DNA of 64,000 bases, from contig DATKQM010000022.1 in NCBI GenBank assembly GCA_035532735.1, positions 1 through 64,000 on the forward strand. Direction: 5' to 3'. The notes below the pieces were generated by a model. The model ran no database searches and was not told the DNA's origin. It saw nothing but the letters and a program-made list of their open reading frames with translations. The stretch comes from Chersky-840 sp035532735. Its GTDB lineage: Bacteria; Actinomycetota; Acidimicrobiia; Acidimicrobiales; UBA8190. Position numbers and translations under genes: made by a program. Shown here piece by piece: positions 32,842 to 39,732 of the stretch. The first letter of the stretch is position 1; every line of letters begins with the position of its first letter.

Positions 32842-32866
32842 AACCCCCACCACCTTGGTGGGGGTT
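32842..32866. terminator. Strong hairpin resembling an intrinsic terminator
   Basis: An 11-bp stem (AACCCCCACCA with TGGTGGGGGTT, three-base loop) followed by only a short T run (ttt). It lies between two divergent genes, where no gene needs a terminator. It either insulates the two transcripts or ends an unannotated RNA read on the plus strand. Confidence 0.5.
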
Positions 32867-32939
32867 TCTCGCGTCCCGGGGGCTTCGCCGTCGCGTCATC
32901 GCCGATCGAAGGTCAGATGGCGTCGCGTACGATCGCGCC

Positions 32940-33815
32940 ATGACCGCGCCCCTTGCGCTGGGTGCGCTCGATCCCGGCGCCCCGCTTCCCTTCGGGCCTG
33001 ACAGCCTGGTCCGAGCGGCGGTGGCCGAGCCCGTCACGGCCCTCCTCGTCCAGCGTGTCCTGGTCATGGACGTCGCCCATCCGAAGGTCGCCGCCGCGGT
33101 GGCCCACCACAGCCATTTCCAGCAGCGCCCGTTGCGTCGCGCCTGGGTCACCGTCGACGCCGCCCTGCGACTCGTCTTCGGTGACGAGCCCACGGCTCGA
33201 GGCGCCGCCCGACAGATCTACGGGGTCCACGATCACATCTCGGGGCGCGACGCTCGGGACGAGGGGTACAGCGCGCATGACGCCTCGCTGCTGAGGTGGG
33301 TGTGGGCCACCTTGGTCGACACCACCGAGACGGCCTTCACGCGCTGGGTCCGTCCCTTCGACGAGGGGGAAGGAGCCGCCTTCTACGGCGAGATGCGGCT
33401 CTTCGCGCGCTTTCTCGGCATCCCCGATGATCTGCTTCCCGCCGATCGCGAGGCGTTCTCGCGCTATCTCGAGGACACGCTCTCGGGCCACGAGCTCGCC
33501 ACGACCGAGGACTGCCGTGCCATGGCGCGCCAAGTCCTGTGGTTCGACCACCGCGTCGTCCCCACACCGCTCGTCCGGGTGGAGAGGGTGCTGGCCCTCG
33601 CGACCTTGGACCCCCGTCTCGTGGACCTCCTCGACGTCCATCCCGATGTGGCGGACGAAGAGCTCGGTCGCACCCTCGACGCCTGGCTGTGTCGGTACTA
33701 CCGACGATTTCCCCGCCCTCCGCGGATCGGGCCCGCGCTCTACGTCCTCATGCGCCGGCCGACCATTGGCCTCGCCGGACGGGCCCGTGACGTCCTGGGC
33801 CGAGTGGGGCCCTGA
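32940..33815 (+). CDS. MpaB-type (DUF2236) oxygenase-like protein
   Basis: The 291-residue protein of the MpaB/latex-clearing-like DUF2236 family starts at ATG 32940. Conserved points are SLVRAAVAEPVTALLVQRVLVMDVAHPKVAAAVAHHS, RAWVTVDAALRLVFGDEPTARGAARQIYGVHDHI, the HDASLLRWVWATLVDT block with the probable heme His, and FARFLGIPDDLLPADREAF. Family members are heme or related oxygenases acting on lipophilic substrates. The long upstream reading frame is a shadow of the hydratase. Confidence 0.82.
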   Translation: MTAPLALGALDPGAPLPFGPDSLVRAAVAEPVTALLVQRVLVMDVAHPKVAAAVAHHSHFQQRPLRRAWVTVDAALRLVFGDEPTARGAARQIYGVHDHISGRDARDEGYSAHDASLLRWVWATLVDTTETAFTRWVRPFDEGEGAAFYGEMRLFARFLGIPDDLLPADREAFSRYLEDTLSGHELATTEDCRAMARQVLWFDHRVVPTPLVRVERVLALATLDPRLVDLLDVHPDVADEELGRTLDAWLCRYYRRFPRPPRIGPALYVLMRRPTIGLAGRARDVLGRVGP

Positions 33816-34073
33816 CGGCCTCGCCTGCGAGCCCCCAGGGGTCGATTGGGTCTCCACAACCGGGCCTCTCACCAGGATGTTCGCCGTGACCCGTGGAGAT
33901 CCGACCCGGGTCTGGTCCAAATAACCACTATCCACGGTTATCTCATCGCTACAAGCGGTGAAATCGCCTCAAACTCTTGTATTGTTATCTGGATGTGGTC
34001 AGTATTCTCACTAATGCCACATACGTCGGCACAAAGAGTGAAGTTCGGCGAGGCAGCTTTCGGAGGGGACGCA
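33816..34073 (+). promoter_or_regulatory. AT-richer leader of the GGDEF-EAL gene with an inverted repeat
   Basis: The segment 33910-34020 is markedly less GC-rich than its surroundings. It contains ATAACC / GGTTAT (33921-33926 and 33936-33941), an operator-like palindrome, and an A/T stretch (tgtattgttatct) that could hold a -10 box. A ggagggg ribosome site precedes ATG 34074. I do not see a c-di-GMP riboswitch. Confidence 0.45.
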
Positions 34074-36404
34074 ATGGAGGACCGGCCCGGCGAGACCGGT
34101 GCTCACCGATGGCCGGCATGGGCCTGGTTCCTCATCGGGGAGCTTGCGCTCGTCGCCTTGGCCGTCTCGGGACTTCTGGGTGCGGCGGAGCCCACCGCGG
34201 TGTTCGTCATCGGCATCACCACGCTGGTGGCTCTGGTGCTGGCGGTTCGTCACCATCGTCCGGCGCTCATGTGGCCGTGGTGGGCCATCTCGGCGTCGAT
34301 GGCGTTGTTCCTCATCGGTGGCGCGTTGCGATTCGACTTCCACACGCTGGGCAACATCACCGGCAGTCGCTCTCTCGTGCCGGACCTGCTGTCACTCCCC
34401 GGCTACGGGCTCGGCGCGGCGGGCCTGTTGGGGTTCTCACGCGCACGCGACCGAGGCCGCCAACGGCACTTCGGCGTGATCCTCGACGGCGTCATCGCCG
34501 CGCTGGCCATCCTGGCGGTGGCATGGGTGTATGTCATCGACCCCGTCCTGTTCCGCGCCCACACCCCCTTGGCGATACGGCTCGTGCTGACGTGTTACCC
34601 GGCGATGTCGATCTTCCTCGTGGTCGTGACGGTGCGGATCGCCTTCAGCTCGGAGCAGAATCGCGTCCCGTCGTACTGGTTCTTGTTGGCCGCCATGACA
34701 TGCATGTTCGTCGGGGACTCGTTGTACATGTTCGCCGACATCGACCTGATCAGTGTGGCGGGGCGTCTCCTCGACCTTCCCTACGCGCTCGCCTTCGTGG
34801 CGACGGGCACGATGGCCCTGCACCCGTCGATGCGCGCCCTCACCGAACCGGCCGGCAACCGCCCCCAGGCGTCGTCGCCCGGTCGCATCGTGCTCGTGGC
34901 CATCGCACTCCTCGTTCCCGCCATCATCACCTTGCAACACCCCTCGAGCTCGCTCCAAGACCGGGTGGCCTTGTTCACGATCATCATCTGCTTGACCATC
35001 GCCGCGGTCCTCCGGATCATCCAGGCCCTCCATATCGCAGAACGGTCCGAGGCCAACCTCGCCTACCAGGCCATGCACGACAGCCTCACCGGGTTGCCCA
35101 ACCGCCGGATGATGCACCAGCACCTCACGACCGCCCTCCAGCAGGCGTCGGTCGACGACACCCACGTCGCGCTGTTGTTCCTCGACCTCGACCGCTTCAA
35201 GCTCGTGAACGACACCCTCGGGCACACCCATGGTGACGAGCTGCTCATCGCCGTGGCTCGGCGGCTGAACGCGCACGTGCGGCCGTCCGACCTCGTGACC
35301 CGGATCGGCGGAGACGAATTCATGATCGTCCTGGGCCAGGTCGTGAGCGTGTCCCAGGCGCTCGACCTCGCCAACCGGCTGCGATTCAGCCTCCGCGCAC
35401 CGTTCGTCGTCAACGAGATGGAGTTCTACGTCTCGGCCAGCATCGGTTTGGCCTTCGCATCGGGCGACGACCCCGATACCAACGCCGAAGTGCTCGTCCG
35501 AGACGCGGACACCGCCATGTACCAGGCCAAAGACGCCGGCCGCGACGCGGTGGCGGTGTTCGACGAGTCGATGCGGACCAAGGTCTCCGAGCGTGTGGAG
35601 CTCGAGCACGACCTGCGGCGCGCCGTCGAGCTGCGTCAGCTCCATCTCGTCTACCAACCCATCGTCCGGATCCCCCACGGGCCCATCGAAGGTGTGGAAG
35701 CCCTGGTCCGATGGGCGCATCCCACCTTGGGGGTCATCCCCCCCGTCAAGTTCATCCCCCTGGCCGAGGAGAGCGGGTTGATCATGGGGATCGGGGAGTG
35801 GGTGCTCGAAGAGGCCCTACGCCAACTGGCGGCGTGGCGTCACCAGACGACGGGGTTCGAGGACCTGTATGTGTCGGTCAACCTCTCGGGAGCCCAGCTC
35901 CACGACAGCGGGCTGGTCGAACGCGTGGGCGAGGCGTTGGCACGGCACGGGATCGAGGGGACGGCGCTCTGCCTGGAGCTCACCGAGTCGGTCGTCATGG
36001 ACAAGCCGCTGGCCGCGGCGGCGGTGCTGAGCGCCCTGCGCCGCCTCGACGTGCGCCTGGCCATCGACGACTTCGGGACCGAGTACTCGTCCCTCGCCTA
36101 TCTGAAGCGCTTCCCGGTGACGAGCCTCAAGATCGACAAGTCCTTCGTAGACACCCTCGAGGACGACGACAGCTCCGATGCCACGCTGATCGCGGCGGTC
36201 GTCGCCATGGCCCACGCGCTCGGGATCACTACCATCGCCGAGGGCGTGGAGACGACGAGCCAGGCCCATCGACTGATGGATCTCGGTTGCGACGCCCTCC
36301 AGGGGTATCTCTACTCGCGACCGGTCCGGGCCGAAGGGCTCCCCTACGTGGTCAACTCGCTCTGGAAGCAGACCGAGAACGTCCTCCAAGGCTCGGCCTC
36401 GTAA
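34074..36404 (+). CDS. Membrane GGDEF-EAL protein (c-di-GMP metabolism)
   Basis: The 776-residue protein has about eight or nine hydrophobic helices in residues 15-330, then GGDEF and EAL domains. The cyclase motif is GGDEF (412-416), with an RxxD inhibitory site (RPSD) five residues before it. The phosphodiesterase begins EALVRW (EAL at 542-544) and has NLSGAQL, LELTESVVMDK and DDFGTEYSSLAYL, where Glu replaces the usual Gly in DDFGTG. Both activities look possible; which dominates cannot be told. The 3' end overlaps the convergent GNAT-like gene by 53 bases. Confidence 0.9.
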   Translation: MEDRPGETGAHRWPAWAWFLIGELALVALAVSGLLGAAEPTAVFVIGITTLVALVLAVRHHRPALMWPWWAISASMALFLIGGALRFDFHTLGNITGSRSLVPDLLSLPGYGLGAAGLLGFSRARDRGRQRHFGVILDGVIAALAILAVAWVYVIDPVLFRAHTPLAIRLVLTCYPAMSIFLVVVTVRIAFSSEQNRVPSYWFLLAAMTCMFVGDSLYMFADIDLISVAGRLLDLPYALAFVATGTMALHPSMRALTEPAGNRPQASSPGRIVLVAIALLVPAIITLQHPSSSLQDRVALFTIIICLTIAAVLRIIQALHIAERSEANLAYQAMHDSLTGLPNRRMMHQHLTTALQQASVDDTHVALLFLDLDRFKLVNDTLGHTHGDELLIAVARRLNAHVRPSDLVTRIGGDEFMIVLGQVVSVSQALDLANRLRFSLRAPFVVNEMEFYVSASIGLAFASGDDPDTNAEVLVRDADTAMYQAKDAGRDAVAVFDESMRTKVSERVELEHDLRRAVELRQLHLVYQPIVRIPHGPIEGVEALVRWAHPTLGVIPPVKFIPLAEESGLIMGIGEWVLEEALRQLAAWRHQTTGFEDLYVSVNLSGAQLHDSGLVERVGEALARHGIEGTALCLELTESVVMDKPLAAAAVLSALRRLDVRLAIDDFGTEYSSLAYLKRFPVTSLKIDKSFVDTLEDDDSSDATLIAAVVAMAHALGITTIAEGVETTSQAHRLMDLGCDALQGYLYSRPVRAEGLPYVVNSLWKQTENVLQGSAS

Positions 36405-37185
36405 CACGACGTGGCTTCGCCTCGAGCCCGATGGTGCTGCGAAGGTCAAGAGGCTTGAGCGCCGCCTCCAGCCCGACGCCCCGGAAGTACAGCGCGTGCA
36501 GATCGGGGTCCGAAGCCGCCAGTCGGCGTTCGGTGTCGCCCACGTTGCACCACACCGGCATGCTGGCCGGTGAGCCCAGGTACGGCTGGGCCGTGACGCC
36601 CTTGAAACCCGCCATGGGCATGCGCAGCTTCCACCGGATCATGCGGAACACCGGGACGTCGAGAATGGCGAGCAGCCACTCGATGCCGCACCGGGGCGTA
36701 GCCAGGGCGAGGGCCTGGTAGAGGCCCATGCTCACGAGCCCGACCGTGGCCTTGCCCCGGTACTCGGGCGCGACCGCCAGCGTGGCGATGTCCCAAGTCC
36801 GGCCGAGGTCGAGCTCGATGCCCGTGCGGTCTGCCATGGCCGAGACGGGCTCGCCCCACACCGGGGCGGCGTCGTCGAGTGTCTTGAACCCGGCCTCTGA
36901 CGGGAGCACGATCCGCATGGTGCCGGCCGGGACGAGGCGAAGGTGGTCGACGACGCACAGAAAGATGCTCGCCTCGTCGTAGGGCGCGTACTCCTTGGTC
37001 AAGAGCTCGGGCGTGTTGCCGAAGGTCTCCATGAAGACGACCCGCTCGACGTGGCGCGCCAGTTCCGATGCCGGGTCGCTCCCACGCAGCAGGTACACGC
37101 CCAGGGGTGCGGTGGTGCCCGGTGCGATGACCTCGCCCGCCAGTCGGCGCAACTCGGCGTCGCCCATGACCGTGGCGGTGCTCAT
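36352..37185 (-). CDS. GNAT-fold protein, N-acyl amino acid/acyl-homoserine-lactone synthase-like
   Basis: The 277-residue protein starts at ATG 37185, two bases after the SpeD-like stop, so it is translationally coupled. Segments such as FMETFGNTPELLTKEYAPYDEASIFLCVVDH, LVPAGTMRIVLPSEAGFKTLDD, LDLGRTWDIATLAVAPEYRGKATVGLVSMGLYQALA and GIEWLLAILDVPVFRMI fit a GNAT fold (strand-loop AVAPEYRGK as the acyl-donor site). The length and N-terminal arrangement recall FeeM/LuxI-type N-acyltransferases. No lipid substrate can be assigned. The last 50 bases overlap the GGDEF-EAL gene. Confidence 0.6.
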   Translation of the reverse strand: MSTATVMGDAELRRLAGEVIAPGTTAPLGVYLLRGSDPASELARHVERVVFMETFGNTPELLTKEYAPYDEASIFLCVVDHLRLVPAGTMRIVLPSEAGFKTLDDAAPVWGEPVSAMADRTGIELDLGRTWDIATLAVAPEYRGKATVGLVSMGLYQALALATPRCGIEWLLAILDVPVFRMIRWKLRMPMAGFKGVTAQPYLGSPASMPVWCNVGDTERRLAASDPDLHALYFRGVGLEAALKPLDLRSTIGLEAKPRRVTRPSLGGRSRSASRAS

Positions 37186-37187
37186 GG

Positions 37188-37547
37188 TCAGAACGCCTTG
37201 GCGACGATCTGCCCGGCGCGCAAGAACCGGTGCGTGAAATCCACGGCCCGCTCCATGTCGAACACCTTGCAGGTGTACACGTCGACACTGAAGAACAGCA
37301 CCGGTCGGTCCCACGCGTACACGTGAGCGCCGGACCCTTCCCAGTGGACCCATCCCGCCCACCCGAAACGATCGGACCGGTGCGTCACCGGATCGAGCAG
37401 GATCGTCATCTCGCAGACCTCGGACAGCCCGACCAGATACCCGCGAATGTCGGCGTCGGAGAGCGGCGTGTCACAGGTCCCTTCGATCACCAACCGCTGC
37501 CGGCAGATCGTCGGGGCCAGATCGGGCATCGCTCGTGCGAAGACCAT
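37188..37547 (-). CDS. S-adenosylmethionine decarboxylase-like (SpeD-family) protein
   Basis: This 119-residue protein aligns with bacterial AdoMet decarboxylase: RLVIEGTCDTPLSDADIRGYLVGLSEVCEMTILLDP, then HWEGSGAHVYAWDRPVLFFSVDVYTCKVFD and a closing helix. The Cys of YTC (Cys93) matches the catalytic Cys. The tripeptide ESH, whose Ser becomes the pyruvoyl cofactor, is absent: the aligned stretch is GSGAH, so only Ser72 could play that role. ATG 37547 is the best start; a TTG at 37568 extends it by seven residues. It leads the pair with the GNAT-like gene. Polyamine synthesis genes such as speE are not nearby. Confidence 0.6.
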   Translation of the reverse strand: MVFARAMPDLAPTICRQRLVIEGTCDTPLSDADIRGYLVGLSEVCEMTILLDPVTHRSDRFGWAGWVHWEGSGAHVYAWDRPVLFFSVDVYTCKVFDMERAVDFTHRFLRAGQIVAKAF

Positions 37548-37740
37548 GGCCGGATGTTCCACGCCCAAAGCGTAGGAACCGCATCACCAACAGAACAAGA
37601 GGCGTTCGCCCTCTCACCCATAGTGAGCATTCAGCGCCCAGTGTGGTTGGTGTGGCCGCTGTTCTCGGACACCGAAAGACCTGGTGGCGCTCCCCGGCGA
37701 TCCGGCGTCCGGGAGTCCGGGCGATCTGGGGACGGCGCGA

Positions 37741-38355
37741 TCAGAGATGGAGCAGAAAATGCTCGACTTCTTCGCCGACAGTGACCCGGGTGGCGACCGG
37801 GTCGTCCGCGTTGGCGACGAGCATGGCGGCCTCGTTGAGCGCGGCCAACAGGATGTGCGCGAGGGGTTGGACCGGGCGCGGTGCCAACAGCCCGGCCCCC
37901 ATGCAGTGCTCGAGGACTTCGGACACGAGGCCGAGCCCGTAGGTGGCGTCGATCTCGCGCCATTCCTGCCATCCGAGAACAGCAGGTGCATCGAGGAGCA
38001 CGATGCGTCGCACCGCCGGGTCCAACGCGGAGTCGAGGAAAGCCAGACAGCCGCGACGGAGATGACCCATGGGGTCGTCGCCGGCCATCGCCGCGGTGGC
38101 GATGTGCGCGGTGAGGTCGGTTTCGACCGCTTCGACCACAGCCCGGAACAGTCCCTTCTTGGTTCCGAAATGGTGCGCGAGCGCGCCGCGTGTCACCCCG
38201 GCGCGCTCGACGATGTCCTCCTGTCCGGCATCGGCGAACCCGCGCTCGGCGAATAGGGCGCGGCCCGCGTCGAGCAGAGCTCGACGCGTTGCCGAACTCC
38301 GCTCGGCCTGAGTCCGACGTGCCGGCTCGTTCGAAGAATTCTCGTTGACACTCAT
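37741..38355 (-). CDS. TetR-family transcriptional regulator
   Basis: The 204-residue repressor-type protein has an N-terminal helix-turn-helix: ATRRALLDAGRALFAERGFADAGQEDIVERAGVTRGALAHHFGTKKGLFRAVVEAVE. The C-terminal ligand-binding part is helical. It is divergent from the DinB-like gene at 38415 with a 59-base spacer containing repeats that are the probable operator, so it likely controls both genes. Confidence 0.9.
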   Translation of the reverse strand: MSVNENSSNEPARRTQAERSSATRRALLDAGRALFAERGFADAGQEDIVERAGVTRGALAHHFGTKKGLFRAVVEAVETDLTAHIATAAMAGDDPMGHLRRGCLAFLDSALDPAVRRIVLLDAPAVLGWQEWREIDATYGLGLVSEVLEHCMGAGLLAPRPVQPLAHILLAALNEAAMLVANADDPVATRVTVGEEVEHFLLHL

Positions 38356-38414
38356 CCGGTCCCCAAGTATAAATGCATGTAACCCGCATGTAAGTTATTT
38401 CTGAGGAGGACGTC
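38356..38414. promoter_or_regulatory. Probable TetR operator / divergent promoter
   Basis: The AT-rich spacer contains GCATGTAA twice, separated by CCC (around 38373-38392), with partial inverted symmetry to the flanking tataaatgcat and taagttatt. A GAGGAGGA ribosome site follows, directly before ATG 38415. This is the expected place for the TetR protein to bind. Confidence 0.55.
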
Positions 38415-39077
38415 ATGACTTTGCCCCGTACCGTCATCATCCCGGGCCTGGTGACTGAGCTCGAGGCCTTCGGGGAGCTCATCGCCCCCCTCGATGCGTC
38501 GGCGTGGGGGAGTCCCACGCGCTGTCAGGGGTGGACCGTGAGTGACGTCGCCGGACATGTCGTCGGATCCATCGCCGATGTGGTGTCGGGCCGGCTCGAC
38601 GGGTTGGGCTCACCCGAGGCGACCGCACGCGAGGTGGCCGAACGCCAGGGTCGGAGCCCGGCCGAATTGGTACAGGAGTTGGCAGCGGTGACGAAGCTCG
38701 CTGCTGAGCTCGCCGCGGTCTTCGACGACGAGACCTGGCAGGGCCCCGGTCCCGGCGGTTACAACGGCACGCTGGGCCAAGGGGTCGAAGCGCTGTGGTA
38801 CGACACCTACCTCCACGCCGAGGACGTCCGCGCTGCGCTCGGTCAGCCTTCATGGCGCGGCCCCGGCCTGCGCGCCAGCGTGCACCACGTCGCCCATGAG
38901 CTCGACACGAGGGGTTGGGGCCCGGCCACACTCGCCTTCGACGGATTCGAAGAAGTACCGGTGGGAGCCGGCGGCTCGAAGCACACCGGCGACGCTCTCG
39001 AGTTCGTCTTGGTGGCCACGGGTCGCGGCGATCCCGGCGCGTTGGGGCCCGACGCCCCGATCAACATCTACGCGTAA
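38415..39077 (+). CDS. Maleylpyruvate isomerase/DinB-like (mycothiol-dependent enzyme family) protein
   Basis: The 220-residue protein has the TIGR03086/mycothiol-isomerase-like layout: LDASAWGSPTRCQGWTVSDVAGHVVGSIADVV, then ALWYDTYLHAEDVRAAL and a C-terminal domain. The first His (AGH) and the HAED His fit the DinB metal site. It is divergent from tetR and likely regulated by it. The chemistry may be thiol-dependent isomerisation or detoxification, as in the family. Confidence 0.78.
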   Translation: MTLPRTVIIPGLVTELEAFGELIAPLDASAWGSPTRCQGWTVSDVAGHVVGSIADVVSGRLDGLGSPEATAREVAERQGRSPAELVQELAAVTKLAAELAAVFDDETWQGPGPGGYNGTLGQGVEALWYDTYLHAEDVRAALGQPSWRGPGLRASVHHVAHELDTRGWGPATLAFDGFEEVPVGAGGSKHTGDALEFVLVATGRGDPGALGPDAPINIYA

Positions 39078-39130
39078 TCGCCCTCGACCCGGGCTGGGGT
39101 CGCTCGCCGGTCGCTCTTACCTCGGGGGGC

Positions 39131-39292
39131 TCAACGCCGTCGTCGCGCCCGCCGCTGCCCCCGAGCGAAGGCGAAGCCTGCCATCCAGAAGACGAAGAAG
39201 ATGATCGCCAGGATCCACAGCAGGTGGACGGCGAACCCGACACCGGCGAACACCACCGCCAGCAACAAGAAGATGGCGATGAGACACCCCAT
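39131..39292 (-). CDS. Small hydrophobic membrane protein
   Basis: This 53-residue protein has a largely hydrophobic body (residues 4-42; IFLLLAVVFAGVGFAVHLLWILAIIFFVFWMAG) and a strongly basic tail. It resembles the small membrane proteins of the DUF5670 type in size and composition, often stress-related, but this is only a resemblance. It starts at ATG 39292. It faces the plus-strand DinB-like gene across 53 bases. Confidence 0.6.
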   Translation of the reverse strand: MGCLIAIFLLLAVVFAGVGFAVHLLWILAIIFFVFWMAGFAFARGQRRARRRR

Positions 39293-39316
39293 GGCGCGAT
39301 CGCGGGGGCGTCTCGG

Positions 39317-39508
39317 TCAAGCCCCGACGGGGCGGGGAGCAACCTGATTGAAATTCTCGCGGACGTCGCGCAGATGCGACCGGATGCGAGTGATCGACGG
39401 CACCGTCTCACCGTCGAGCGAGCGGGCCAGTTCCTCGACCGCTTCGGTGAGGTGCGCGACCGCCAACTCGAGGGCGGCGAGACGCTTCGAGAGCTCTCCT
39501 TCTTCCAT
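39317..39508 (-). CDS. Hypothetical small coiled-coil protein
   Basis: The 63-residue protein has heptad-like helices (LSKRLAALELAVAHLTEAVEELARSL) and a basic second half (SITRIRSHLRDVRENFNQV). ATG 39508 and an upstream in-frame start at 39580 are both possible, and no ribosome site favours either. It lies 24 bases upstream of the small membrane protein on the same strand. Confidence 0.5.
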   Translation of the reverse strand: MEEGELSKRLAALELAVAHLTEAVEELARSLDGETVPSITRIRSHLRDVRENFNQVAPRPVGA

Positions 39509-39732
39509 GGCGCGCAGTTTACGGCGAACCGGGTCGGCGTCCCGTGACGGCGTGCAATATCCGTCCCGGATCAGGTCCATGCCTGGGACGACATCTCCCT
39601 CAAGTCGCCGTCCCGAGGTGCCGATAGCAATTTGGGCTGGTGACGGGCAGCTGCCTCGGCCGCCCCCGGTCCTGCCGCCCTGACCAGCACGGAGCGTGAC
39701 CTGGCCTTTGGGGCTAATGAGGGCAACGACGG

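Noticed and set aside
31725..32939. N-terminal extension of the MpaB-type gene
   Set aside because: Shadow of the enoyl-CoA hydratase; the family N-terminus starts at ATG 32940 after a spacer.
39581..39732. Riboswitch upstream of the CHASE-GGDEF-EAL gene
   Set aside because: Only a short GGGACG/CGTCCC pairing seen; no recognisable aptamer core.
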